From JAABQT01 sp035459025 (GTDB lineage: Bacteria; Pseudomonadota; Gammaproteobacteria; Burkholderiales; SG8-39), in assembly GCA_035459025.1 (NCBI GenBank), contig DATHYT010000068.1, positions 49,583 through 113,582 on the forward strand: 64,000 bases of DNA. The letters run 5' to 3'. Below the pieces are notes generated by a model that did no database searches, had not been told where the DNA came from, and saw nothing but the letters and a program-made list of their open reading frames with translations. The position numbers were made by a program, and so were the translations under genes. Of the stretch, positions 33,973-44,860 are shown one piece after another; position 1 is the stretch's first letter; each line of letters opens with the position of its first letter.

Positions 33973-34839
33973 GCCGATCAGGAAAGACACCGTCGCCACC
34001 CAGCCCAGGGCGGCCGCAGCGAGCAACGGGTCGCGCAGCAGCTCCTGCGCCGGGTCGCCGCCGCCCCCGCGGTAGTGCAGGCGAAACAGGTAGCGGAAGG
34101 TGCCGAGCAGCACCCAGGGCAGCGACCAGATCAGGCGCTCGGTACCGTGCAGCGCCACCGTGGTCTCGGCGACCGTATACAGCGCGTAGGTGACCACCAT
34201 GCCGAGCGCGCAGGCGAACACGGCGCGGTCGAGGAACGCGAGGCTGTAGTCCTCGAGCACGGCCCGGTGCTGGCCGGCGTCGTCGGCGAGACGATCGAGC
34301 TCCGCGCGGCGCTTGGCGAAACCGAGGAACAAGGTGAGGAGAAACCCGCAGGCGAGCAGCCAGCGCGAAGGCTCGATGCCGATGCCCCAGGTGCCGGCGA
34401 GGATGCGCAGCATGAAGCCCGCGGCGATGATGAACACGTCGAGCACCGCGACGTGCTTGAGGCCGAGGCTGTAGGCCGCGGTGAGCACGATGTAGGCGGC
34501 GACGATCGCCGCCACGCGCACGCCGGCCGCGAAGGCGATTCCCAGCGCCGCCACCGCGAGCAGCAGCGCAATCCCCTGCGCGGCACGCGGCGTGATCGCG
34601 CCACGCGCCACCGGCCGGTTGCGCTTCTCCGGGTGCTCGCGGTCGTGCACCGCGTCTTGCGCGTCATTGAACGCGTAGACGGCGCTGGAGGCGAGGCAGA
34701 AGGCGAGCGCGGCGACGAGCGCCGCAGCGACGTAGTGCGGGTCACCCCAGCCGTGGCCGAAGAGCAGCCCCGTGAGCACAAAGCCGTTCTTCACCCAGTG
34801 GTGCGGCCGCAGCAGCAGCAGGAGGTCGCGCGCGCTCAC
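33970..34839 (-). CDS. UbiA-type prenyltransferase, decaprenylphosphate phosphoribosyltransferase-like
   Basis: A 289-residue polytopic membrane enzyme with the two Asp-rich motifs of the UbiA family: NDAQDAVHDREHPEKRNRP near residue 55 and a second in RRAELDRLADDAGQHR. Start RDLLLLLRPHHWVKN and the motif order match the group that makes decaprenylphosphoryl-5-phosphoribose rather than quinone enzymes, so a lipid-linked sugar donor is likely; this assignment is by resemblance. GTG 34839 overlaps the GT39 stop (GTGA). That pairing suggests a shared envelope-glycan role. Confidence 0.85.
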   Translation of the reverse strand: MSARDLLLLLRPHHWVKNGFVLTGLLFGHGWGDPHYVAAALVAALAFCLASSAVYAFNDAQDAVHDREHPEKRNRPVARGAITPRAAQGIALLLAVAALGIAFAAGVRVAAIVAAYIVLTAAYSLGLKHVAVLDVFIIAAGFMLRILAGTWGIGIEPSRWLLACGFLLTLFLGFAKRRAELDRLADDAGQHRAVLEDYSLAFLDRAVFACALGMVVTYALYTVAETTVALHGTERLIWSLPWVLLGTFRYLFRLHYRGGGGDPAQELLRDPLLAAAALGWVATVSFLIG

Positions 34840-36317
34840 CGCGGCCGCTCGAAACCGTAGCGCTCGAAGTAGTAGCAGCCGCCGACCGGCAGCCAAGTCG
34901 GAATGCGGTACCAGCGCTTGCTCACCACCGCCAGCACCCGCTCTCGGTAGGCGGCATAGTCGAAGCCGCGCCCGAGCACCGCGTAATGCGTGACGCCGCG
35001 CGCGCTCGCCTCGCGCGCCTCCACTTCGCGGAAGTACGGCCGGTACGCATCGAGCTCCGGCGGCTCGCGCCGGAACACGAGCAGGTCGCGCCCGTCCAAG
35101 CGGCGCCAGTCGGTGAGGATGTCGTCATGGCGCGCGTGCGAGGAGCCGCCGCCGAACACGGGCACGCGGCGACGCGTATGAAAAGCAAGCTGCGCGGCCA
35201 CCGAGTAGCCCTCCGTGACCAGGCGGTAGCGCGCCATGAGCGGACCGAAAGGCTCGAGCACCTCGCGCGGCTCGAACAGCAGCACGAGGCGCTGGTACAG
35301 CGGCGTGTCGCGCCACGTTTCCAGGGGCGGCACCAGCAGCCCGATGAGCAGCGCTGCGTGCAGCACGGCGAGCGCGCCGAACCAGCGCAGCGTGACGACG
35401 AGCGCGCGGCGCTCCAGTCCGAGCGCGAGGCTCAGCACCAGAGCCGGCACGAAGGCGAGCAGCCAGTGCAGGCCGATGCGCTTGACCGGCGAGAGCAGCG
35501 CGAACAGCGCGAGCGGCACCAGCCACGCCGCCACCGTGACCCCGACTTCGACGCGCGGCAGCGCCGCGCGCAGCCGCGCGCGCTCCTTCCAGGCGAACCA
35601 GAGGAGCGGCGCGGCGAGGTAGGCGAGCGACGCGGCATAGAGCGCCGGCGTGGTCCACGACAGCCCCGCGTCGTCGTGGCGGTTGATGGCGTTGAACATC
35701 ACGTTGCACCAGCACGCCTGCCAGTTCCAGTAGAGATTGAGCAGGCCCGCCGGCAGCGCGCCGAGGAACGCCAGGCCGAAGGCGCCGGGGCGGCGTGCGG
35801 CGATTGCCCACGCCAGGTAGCCCAGGCCGAGCAGCACGGCGAAGTACTTCGACAGGAACGCGAAGCCGAGGAGAACGCCGGCGAGCAGGAAGCGCTGGCG
35901 CGCGAAAGCGAGGAGCGAGGCGACCGCAAACAGCGCGAGCGGCGTATCGGTGGTGATGAACACGTTCCATACGTTCATCGGCACCAGCAGCACCGCGAGC
36001 GCCGCAGTATCGGCGGTGTCTGCGTCGCGCGCGAACCAGGCGCTGAGCGCGTGGCGCACGAGGAGCGCGAGCGTCGCCGGCAGCAGGATCGAGGGCAGGC
36101 GCACAAACCACTCGGCATGCGAAACCGCGACCAGCGGCGCGAGCAGCCAGCCCACCATCGGCGGGTGGTCGTAGTACCCCAGGTCGGGGTACCGGCCCCA
36201 CAGCGCGAAATAGGCTTCGTCCGACGTGATCGGCAGGGCGGAGCCGAGCCAGAAGCGGAACGCGAGCGTCGCGGCGAGCGCGAGCCAGAACCATTGCCGC
36301 AGCGTAAGTGACACCAC
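34836..36317 (-). CDS. GT39-family membrane glycosyltransferase
   Basis: A 493-residue inner-membrane protein of the ArnT/PMT (GT39) superfamily, which uses polyprenyl-phosphate sugars as donors. The first periplasmic loop has the acidic motif ITSDEAYFALWGRYPDLGYYDHPP in part, including the conserved DE near residue 33, and about 11 helices follow. The C-terminal 100 residues are a soluble periplasmic domain. It starts at GTG 36317, with a -10-like TAGAAT 7 bases upstream. The downstream UbiA-type gene could make its lipid-linked donor. The acceptor is unknown. Confidence 0.83.
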   Translation of the reverse strand: MVSLTLRQWFWLALAATLAFRFWLGSALPITSDEAYFALWGRYPDLGYYDHPPMVGWLLAPLVAVSHAEWFVRLPSILLPATLALLVRHALSAWFARDADTADTAALAVLLVPMNVWNVFITTDTPLALFAVASLLAFARQRFLLAGVLLGFAFLSKYFAVLLGLGYLAWAIAARRPGAFGLAFLGALPAGLLNLYWNWQACWCNVMFNAINRHDDAGLSWTTPALYAASLAYLAAPLLWFAWKERARLRAALPRVEVGVTVAAWLVPLALFALLSPVKRIGLHWLLAFVPALVLSLALGLERRALVVTLRWFGALAVLHAALLIGLLVPPLETWRDTPLYQRLVLLFEPREVLEPFGPLMARYRLVTEGYSVAAQLAFHTRRRVPVFGGGSSHARHDDILTDWRRLDGRDLLVFRREPPELDAYRPYFREVEAREASARGVTHYAVLGRGFDYAAYRERVLAVVSKRWYRIPTWLPVGGCYYFERYGFERPR

Positions 36318-36324
36318 GGCGGGG

Positions 36325-36330
36325 ATTCTA
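36325..36330 (-). promoter_or_regulatory. possible -10 box for the GT39 operon
   Basis: TAGAAT on the minus strand ends 7 bases before GTG 36317, the spacing expected when transcription starts at the first base of the start codon. No good -35 is visible. Confidence 0.4.
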
Positions 36331-36341
36331 TAGGGACGCCG

Positions 36342-37457
36342 CTAGCGGCGTTTCGCGTGCTTCCTGCGCTCCTTCACCGCGCCGGCGAGGCTCTCGAGCA
36401 CCTCGATCGAGTCCTTCCAGCCCAGGCACGGGTCGGTGACGCTCTGGCCGTACTGCAGCGCCTTGCCGGGCGCGAGCTCCTGGCGCCCTTCCACCAGGTG
36501 CGACTCGACCATGGTGCCGACGATGCGCCGCTCGCCGCCCGCGATCTGCGCCGCGAGCTCGCGCGTCACGTCGAGCTGGCGCTTGTACTGCTTGGCGGCG
36601 TTGGCGTGCGAGCAGTCCACCATCAGGCGCTCCGGGATCTTCGCCTTGGCGAGCTCGGCGCAGGCCGCGGCAACGCTCGCCGCGTCGTAGTTCGGGCTCT
36701 TGCCGCCGCGCAGGATGATGTGGCAGTCGTCGTTGCCGCGCGTTTGCACGATGGCCACCTGCCCGGTCTTGTGCACCGAGAGGAAGTGGTGCTTCTGTCC
36801 CGCGGCGAGGATCGCGTCGACCGCGATCTTCACGTTGCCGTCGGTGCCGTTCTTGAAGCCGACCGGGGCCGACAGGCCCGAGGCGAGCTCGCGGTGCACC
36901 TGCGACTCGGTGGTGCGCGCGCCGATCGCCCCCCAGGACACGAGGTCGCCCAGGTACTGCGGCGAGATCACGTCGAGGAACTCGCAGCCCGCGGGCACGC
37001 CCGCCTGGTTGATGCGCACGAGAAGGTCGCGCGCAATCCTGAGGCCCTCGTTGATGCGAAAGCTGCCGTCGAGGTACGGGTCGTTGATGAGGCCCTTCCA
37101 GCCCACCGTGGTGCGCGGCTTCTCGAAGTACACGCGCATCAGCAGCTCCAGCTCGCCCTCGTGCAGGCGGCGCTCGGCGGCGAGCCGCCCGGCGTACTCC
37201 AGCGCCGCCTTCGGGTCGTGGATCGAGCACGGGCCCATCACCACCAGCAGGCGGTCGGACTTGCCGTGCAGGATCTCGCGCACCCGGCGCCGCGTGTCGC
37301 TGATCAGCGCCTCCACCGGCGTGCCCTGGATCGGAAAAAAGCGGATCAGGTGCTCGGGCGGCGGCAGCGGGACGATGTTCTCGATGCGCTCGTCGTCGGT
37401 GAGCGAGGTCTTGTCGGCGGGAACGGAACCGAGGAAAGGATCGATGGGCGTGGTCAT
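36342..37457 (-). CDS. aroG: 3-deoxy-7-phosphoheptulonate synthase (class I DAHP synthase)
   Basis: This enzyme condenses phosphoenolpyruvate with erythrose 4-phosphate, the first step of aromatic amino-acid synthesis. The 371-residue product is a type I-alpha DAHP synthase: LLVVMGPCSIHDPKAAL, FEKPRTTVGWKGLINDPYLDGSF in part, and VDCSHANA, with the metal-ligand Cys, His, Glu and Asp in the expected blocks. Length is normal. It is preceded on the minus strand by a leader peptide rich in Trp, Tyr and Phe and by a terminator ending 14 bases before its ATG, so expression should fall when aromatic amino acids are plentiful. Confidence 0.95.
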   Translation of the reverse strand: MTTPIDPFLGSVPADKTSLTDDERIENIVPLPPPEHLIRFFPIQGTPVEALISDTRRRVREILHGKSDRLLVVMGPCSIHDPKAALEYAGRLAAERRLHEGELELLMRVYFEKPRTTVGWKGLINDPYLDGSFRINEGLRIARDLLVRINQAGVPAGCEFLDVISPQYLGDLVSWGAIGARTTESQVHRELASGLSAPVGFKNGTDGNVKIAVDAILAAGQKHHFLSVHKTGQVAIVQTRGNDDCHIILRGGKSPNYDAASVAAACAELAKAKIPERLMVDCSHANAAKQYKRQLDVTRELAAQIAGGERRIVGTMVESHLVEGRQELAPGKALQYGQSVTDPCLGWKDSIEVLESLAGAVKERRKHAKRR

Positions 37458-37478
37458 GGTGGGCTCTCGGAAATAAAA

Positions 37479-37509
37479 AAACCGCCAGGCATCTCTGCTC
37501 TGGCGGTTT
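37479..37509 (-). terminator. attenuator terminator hairpin before aroG
   Basis: Perfect 10-base arms AAACCGCCAG at 37479-37488 and CTGGCGGTTT at 37500-37509 with an 11-base loop. In the minus-strand transcript the stem is followed by a U-rich run (complement of 37471-37480). The run ends about 14 bases from the aroG ATG. The first arm met by the polymerase overlaps CCGCCAGAG (RNA), which can pair instead with CUCUGGCGG from leader codons 15-18 (genomic 37546-37554). That gives the classical choice between antiterminator and terminator. Confidence 0.9.
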
Positions 37510-37531
37510 CTCGGGTTCGCGGGTTGCGCGG

Positions 37532-37597
37532 CTAGCCGATCTCCTCCGCCAGAGGGCGCGGAAAGCTGAAGAAGAAGCCGAAGTACCAGCGGGTCAT
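37532..37597 (-). CDS. aromatic amino-acid leader peptide of aroG
   Basis: A 21-residue open frame, too short for ordinary gene finding, starts at ATG 37597 and stops with TAG at 37532. It begins MTRWYFGFFFSFPRP: Trp4, Tyr5, Phe6, Phe8, Phe9, Phe10 and Phe12. That is seven aromatic residues among nine codons (4-12). Such runs are the mark of ribosome-stalling leader peptides. Stalling there would leave codons 15-18 free to form the antiterminator; a ribosome reaching the stop would cover them and let the terminator form. Tyr and Trp codons in front of five Phe codons suggest a response to all three aromatic amino acids, mainly phenylalanine. I see no annotated family. Confidence 0.9.
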   Translation of the reverse strand: MTRWYFGFFFSFPRPLAEEIG

Positions 37598-37631
37598 GGG
37601 CGGGGATTGAAGCATGGGTGACGCAAATTGT

Positions 37632-38063
37632 CTACTGCGCGGGCCACAGGACCATCTGCGTGCAGCGGAAAGTCGCGATCCTGCGCTGCGCCCCCTCCAC
37701 GCTCACCTCGGCGTCCCAGACCTGCGTGGAGCGCCCGAGGTGCACCGGCCGCGCCCGGCAGACGATCGCCCCGTCGCGCGCCGTGCCGAGGAAGTTGGCC
37801 TTGAGCTCGAGCGTCGTGAAGCCGCTCGCGCCTTGCGGGAGCTGCGCCACGCAGCCGTAGCCGCAGGAGGTGTCGGCCAGCGCGATGACGGTGGCCGCGT
37901 GCAGGAAGCCGTTCGGCGCCATGTGGTCCTTGCGCACCTCGAGCCGGCTCTCCACTGCCTGCGCGCTCATCGTCAGGATCTGCAAACCGAGCAGGCCCGG
38001 CAGGTGGCCGCGACTGCGGCCGTTGAAAACCTCCGGCGTCAGTTCCGGTCTGAAGGAAGACAT
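37632..38063 (-). CDS. PaaI family hotdog thioesterase
   Basis: A 143-residue hotdog-fold protein. The block NGFLHAATVIALADTSCGYG contains the catalytic His/Asp region of PaaI-type acyl-CoA thioesterases, and TTLELKANFLGTARDG follows as usual. It probably hydrolyses an acyl-CoA, perhaps aromatic, but the substrate cannot be told. A minus-strand promoter-like pair, TTGGCA and TAGATT with 18 bases between, lies directly upstream, with the -10 only 6 bases before ATG 38063. The space between its stop and the aroG leader is 34 bases. Confidence 0.88.
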   Translation of the reverse strand: MSSFRPELTPEVFNGRSRGHLPGLLGLQILTMSAQAVESRLEVRKDHMAPNGFLHAATVIALADTSCGYGCVAQLPQGASGFTTLELKANFLGTARDGAIVCRARPVHLGRSTQVWDAEVSVEGAQRRIATFRCTQMVLWPAQ

Positions 38064-38069
38064 GGTCGC

Positions 38070-38099
38070 AATCTAGCACTCGCGCGTACGGACTGCCAA
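38070..38099 (-). promoter_or_regulatory. probable sigma-70 promoter of the thioesterase gene, leaderless
   Basis: Minus strand: -35 TTGGCA (38099-38094), 18-base spacer, -10 TAGATT (38075-38070). Six bases separate the -10 from ATG 38063, so transcription should begin at or next to the A of the start codon. Confidence 0.5.
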
Positions 38100-38195
38100 A
38101 GCGCTGGCGCGGGACTTGCTACGCTTCAATGCGTCTGCTAGCGTTTTCGCTCGGGTAGCGGTACCGGCGAAAAGAACAGCAGCAAGGAGGCACGA

Positions 38196-39161
38196 ATGTC
38201 GGCAAGCATGGCTATACCGATTGCGGGCTTCAAGGACGTCTACGACGTGCCCGCCGTGGAGAAGGCGCGACACGGGCTTCCCGCCAGCGCCAACGAGGCG
38301 CTGCGCGCGCTCTACGACAAGATGCTGCGCGTGGGCGGGCAGCGCTTCACCGTCAAGCCCTCGGCGATGCCGCCGATGAATGAGCTGTTCGAGGACCTGC
38401 CCAACTTCGGCAGGGTGCTCGAGGACATCCGCAAGCAGCTCGCTTTGTGCATGGACTCCGAGGATGCGGTCGAGCTGCCGCCGATGCTGCTCCTTGGCGC
38501 CCCGGGCATCGGCAAGACGCACTTCGCGCGGCGCATCGCGCAGCTGCTCGGCACCGGCTGCGGCTTCGTGCCGATGAGCTCGCTCACCGCAGGCTGGATC
38601 CTCGGCGGCGCTTCCTCGCAGTGGAAGAACGCCAAGCCCGGCAAGGTGTTCGAAACTTTTCTGAACGGCGAGTACGCCAACCCCGTGATGGTGGTGGACG
38701 AGCTCGACAAGACCAGCGCCGACGGCCAGTACGACCCGCTCGGCGCGCTCTACGGGCTGCTCGAGGTAGACACTGCCACGCGCTTCGTGGACGAGTTCGC
38801 CGAAATCCCGATCGACGCCTCGGGCGCGGTGTGGTTCGCCACCGCCAACGACGCCTCGCGCATCCCCGAGCCGATCCTGAACCGCATGCACGTCTACGAG
38901 ATCGACCCGCCCGATGCCGAGGGTGCGGCGCGCATCGCGCTCGCCATCTACCGCGAGATCCGCGGCGCGCACGACTGGGGCAAGCGCTTCCCGGAGGCGC
39001 CGGCGGCCGCGGTGGTGGACAGGCTCGCCGCGCTCTCGCCGCGCGAGATGCGCCGCGCGGTGCTCGCCGCGTTCGGCAACGCCAAGGTCGCCGGCCGCGC
39101 CGAGCTCAGCCCCGACGACGTCCAGGACGCACGCGGCCCGCGGCGGCGTATCGGCTTCTAG
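38196..39161 (+). CDS. AAA family ATPase, Lon-like core
   Basis: A 321-residue stand-alone AAA+ ATPase. Walker A is GAPGIGKT (101-108), Walker B VMVVDELDK (164-172), sensor 1 is in WFATANDASRIPEPILNRM with an arginine finger, and the C-terminal helices end AVLAAFGNAKVAGR. The arrangement resembles the ATPase part of Lon, but the substrate-recognition N-domain and the Ser-Lys protease domain are absent. Its role is unknown, perhaps remodelling of a partner protein. A strong AAGGAGG lies before the ATG. It is divergent from the thioesterase gene. Confidence 0.83.
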   Translation: MSASMAIPIAGFKDVYDVPAVEKARHGLPASANEALRALYDKMLRVGGQRFTVKPSAMPPMNELFEDLPNFGRVLEDIRKQLALCMDSEDAVELPPMLLLGAPGIGKTHFARRIAQLLGTGCGFVPMSSLTAGWILGGASSQWKNAKPGKVFETFLNGEYANPVMVVDELDKTSADGQYDPLGALYGLLEVDTATRFVDEFAEIPIDASGAVWFATANDASRIPEPILNRMHVYEIDPPDAEGAARIALAIYREIRGAHDWGKRFPEAPAAAVVDRLAALSPREMRRAVLAAFGNAKVAGRAELSPDDVQDARGPRRRIGF

Positions 39162-39173
39162 GCTAGCCTCGTT

Positions 39174-39650
39174 TCAGCGCTCGGGCAGCAGGAAGCCGCA
39201 GGCGAGCACCCCGAGCCACAGCGCGAGCGACAGCCCGCCGGCCAGCCGCGCCGCCGGCGGCGGCATGCGGCCCGCGTCCCACGCGGCCGCGCTGCGGTAG
39301 GCCCCGGCGTGGAAGATCCCGGCGTTCACGCCCGCGGCGAGGATGAACCCCATCTTGAGCGCGAACATGCCGCTGTCGATCAGCTCGCCCGCATGCGCGA
39401 CGAACATCAGCAGGCCGGCCGGCACGATCACCAGGAAGCTTGCCGCCGTCCAGGGCAGGAGTCGCCCGGCGAGGCGGCGTACCGACAGCCCGCGCCACAG
39501 CCCGAGCAGGCGCAGATCGACGACGGCGATCGTCCCCAGGAGCACCGCGACGCCGCCGAGGTGCGCGGCGAGCGCGGCTGGCCCGAGCCAGCGCGACTCC
39601 TGCATGGCCCGCGCGAGCGCGCTTGCGGCAAGCGCATCGATCGGGCTCAT
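39174..39650 (-). CDS. hypothetical membrane protein, CopD-like
   Basis: A 158-residue inner-membrane protein with four hydrophobic segments (about residues 22-44, 62-85, 90-115 and 130-152). A His in LAAHLGGVAVLL and HAGE/HAGAYR in the later loops recall CopD-like or DUF6644-like proteins, which may bind heme or copper. The assignment is weak. ATG 39650 overlaps the NUDIX stop (ATGA), so the two are likely co-expressed, and it converges with the AAA ATPase gene across 12 bases. Confidence 0.65.
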   Translation of the reverse strand: MSPIDALAASALARAMQESRWLGPAALAAHLGGVAVLLGTIAVVDLRLLGLWRGLSVRRLAGRLLPWTAASFLVIVPAGLLMFVAHAGELIDSGMFALKMGFILAAGVNAGIFHAGAYRSAAAWDAGRMPPPAARLAGGLSLALWLGVLACGFLLPER

Positions 39651-40112
39651 CGCGCACCCTGGCGCCGCGCGAGCCAGTCGGCCACGGCGAGCCCGGTGCC
39701 GAAGTCCCAGGGCCGCAGCTTCTCCGGCGCGATGCGCCGGTAAGCCGCCAGCTCCTCGTTCAGCCGCACCGTGCCCGTGGCGGGCACATGGTAGGCGATG
39801 ATGAGCTCGTTGCGGTGCGCGAACGGATACAGCCCGACAAGGTGCGCATCGAGGGGATCGAGGTCGAGCTCCTCCTTGACCTCGCGCTTCACGCCCGCCT
39901 CGGGCGTCTCGTCTTTCTCCAGGAAGCCGGCCACCAGGCCGAACATCTTCTCCGGCCAGTCCTTGTTGCGCGCGAGGATCACGGCGCCCTCGTGCTCGAC
40001 GATCGCCGCCACCACCGGCACCGGGTTGTCCCAGTGCACGAAGCCGCAGGCACAGGCCGGACGTGCGTCGCCGGCGCGCACCGCGAGCGGCGCCGCGCAC
40101 ACCGGGCAGTAC

Positions 40113-40129
<17 letters not shown>
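39647..40129 (-). CDS. NUDIX hydrolase with N-terminal zinc ribbon
   Basis: A 160-residue protein starting at TTG 40129, inside the last codons of alaS. A Cys4 ribbon (YRYCPVCAAPL, then CACG) at about residues 8-30 precedes a NUDIX domain with the box GFLEKDETPEAGVKREVKEEL (given here in part, Gly near residue 70, with REVKEEL). This order resembles NudC-type NADH/RNA de-capping enzymes, but the protein is shorter than NudC and lacks its N-terminal domain. Substrate is therefore uncertain. A later start would lose the ribbon. Confidence 0.83.
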
Positions 40130-42728
<2,599 letters not shown>

Positions 42729-42737
42729 AGGCCCGCT

Positions 42738-42743
42738 ATTCTA
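42738..42743 (-). promoter_or_regulatory. possible -10 box of alaS
   Basis: TAGAAT on the minus strand, 9 bases before the alaS ATG, beside the palindrome at 42751-42776. The predicted 5' leader is only 2-3 bases. Confidence 0.35.
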
Positions 42744-42750
42744 AAGGAGC

Positions 42751-42776
42751 GCCCGCGGTGCCCGGGCACCGCGGGC
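42751..42776. terminator. 26-base perfect palindrome, possible terminator
   Basis: GCCCGCGGTGCCC is followed at once by its exact complement, making a 13-base-pair palindrome between the hypothetical gene (ends 42782) and the alaS promoter. In RNA it would form a strong hairpin with a 4-base loop. There is no U-run, so it may be a Rho-assisted stop or an operator. Confidence 0.45.
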
Positions 42777-42781
42777 TTGCC

Positions 42782-43120
42782 CTACGCCGCGAGCCGACCG
42801 TACTTCACCAGCCGCGCCCGAATGCCGGTCTGCGTGCGCTGGTGCGCTGCCGCCAGCTCGCCGAGCGCGTGCCCGGCGTCGAACGCAGCGAGCAGCCTGC
42901 GGTCCTCGTCCTCGCTCCACGGCTCGCCGGTCTTTGCCGGCAGCTGGGATTTGCGCCGCTCGAACTGCGCGGCGCGCTCCAGCGCTTCCATCGCCGTGTA
43001 GAGCGCCCGCACCGTCTGCGGCCGCTGGTACGCGCCTTCGGCCGGAAACACTTCCCCGGACTCCGGATCGACGCCGTTGGCGAGCGATCTCACGATCGCC
43101 AATGCCTGTGCCTGATCCAT
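42782..43120 (-). CDS. hypothetical protein, 112 aa
   Basis: A soluble 112-residue protein of a type common in proteobacteria. It is helical, with a C-terminal block GEPWSEDEDRRLLAAFDAGHALGELAAAHQRTQTGIRARL in part. That segment resembles a SANT/Myb- or HTH-like helical DNA-binding unit. No enzyme motif is present. It lies between alaS and recX with a 31-base gap to recX. Function is unknown. Confidence 0.7.
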   Translation of the reverse strand: MDQAQALAIVRSLANGVDPESGEVFPAEGAYQRPQTVRALYTAMEALERAAQFERRKSQLPAKTGEPWSEDEDRRLLAAFDAGHALGELAAAHQRTQTGIRARLVKYGRLAA

Positions 43121-43151
43121 GCTGACTCACCCCCTTCCCGCGCGAGACGCG

Positions 43152-43608
43152 CTAGGGGTTTAACGCATCGTCGTCATCACGGGATGACACGACCCGCCGG
43201 ATCGTATCGTGGGAGAAGCCGCGCGATTGCAGGAAACGCATGCGCCGCGCGCGCTCCATCGCCGTGGTGGCGGGCGCGCGGTACTTGCGCGAAAGAATCG
43301 CGGTGGCGCGCACTGCCTCGTCCTCGGCCGAGACGCGCTCGACGATGCCCTCGTCGACGCCCTTGGCCTTCAGATCCTGCCGGATGCGCGCCGCGCCGTA
43401 CTTGCGCGCGAGCTGGCGCGCGCGCGCCTCGGCATAGCGTTCGTCGGAGAGCTGCTTTTTTGCGGCGAGCGCGTCGAGGAGCTGGCCGAGGGCTTCCGGC
43501 GACTCGGCGTGCGGCGCGAGCTTGCGCGCAAGCTCGGCGCGCGAGTGCTCGCGCCGCGCGAGGTGTCGAAGCGCCCGCGCCTTGAGCTCCTGCGCGGTGT
43601 CGGGCGCT

Positions 43609-43634
<26 letters not shown>
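43152..43634 (-). CDS. recX: regulatory protein RecX
   Basis: RecX binds RecA filaments and limits their growth. The 160-residue product is made of the usual three-helix repeats (ALRHLARREHSRAELARKLA, DERYAEARARQLARKYG, RRMRFLQSRGFSHDTI). Length is normal. It starts at GTG 43634, overlapping the recA end by 26 bases, so translation is coupled to recA, the usual arrangement. Confidence 0.92.
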
Positions 43635-44691
<1,057 letters not shown>

Positions 44692-44757
44692 CGTGTACCT
44701 CTTGTTGTGCTTGTCGGCATCTACGGCGGGAGGACGATCCCCCGGGCCGGCACCGGA

Positions 44758-44805
44758 TACTGTATAAACGTCCATGTATTCTAATCGTTGACCGACCGCT
44801 GTCAA
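44758..44805 (-). promoter_or_regulatory. recA promoter with SOS-like operator
   Basis: Minus strand: -35 TTGACA (44805-44800), 16-base spacer, -10 TAGAAT (44783-44778). Just downstream, 44758-44778 reads TACTGTATAAACGTCCATG on the plus strand; the left half fits the TACTGTATA half of a gamma/beta-proteobacterial LexA box, while the right half is degenerate. The position over the start site fits LexA repression. The recA ATG is about 66 bases further on. Confidence 0.65.
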
Positions 44806-44860
44806 CGCAGCGGTGGTAAATTCCGCTTTCCTGAATCAGAACAATCTCTTGGAGGAAGCC

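Noticed and set aside
31258..34860. 1200-codon plus-strand frame across the flavoprotein, cyclic-nucleotide and UbiA genes
   Set aside because: It is an antisense open frame caused by codon bias; product is His/Arg/Gln/Glu-rich without motifs.
44692..44805. N-terminal extension of RecA from the longer reading frame
   Set aside because: The added 38 residues include the promoter elements, and RecA homologues begin at the conserved MDENKSKAL.
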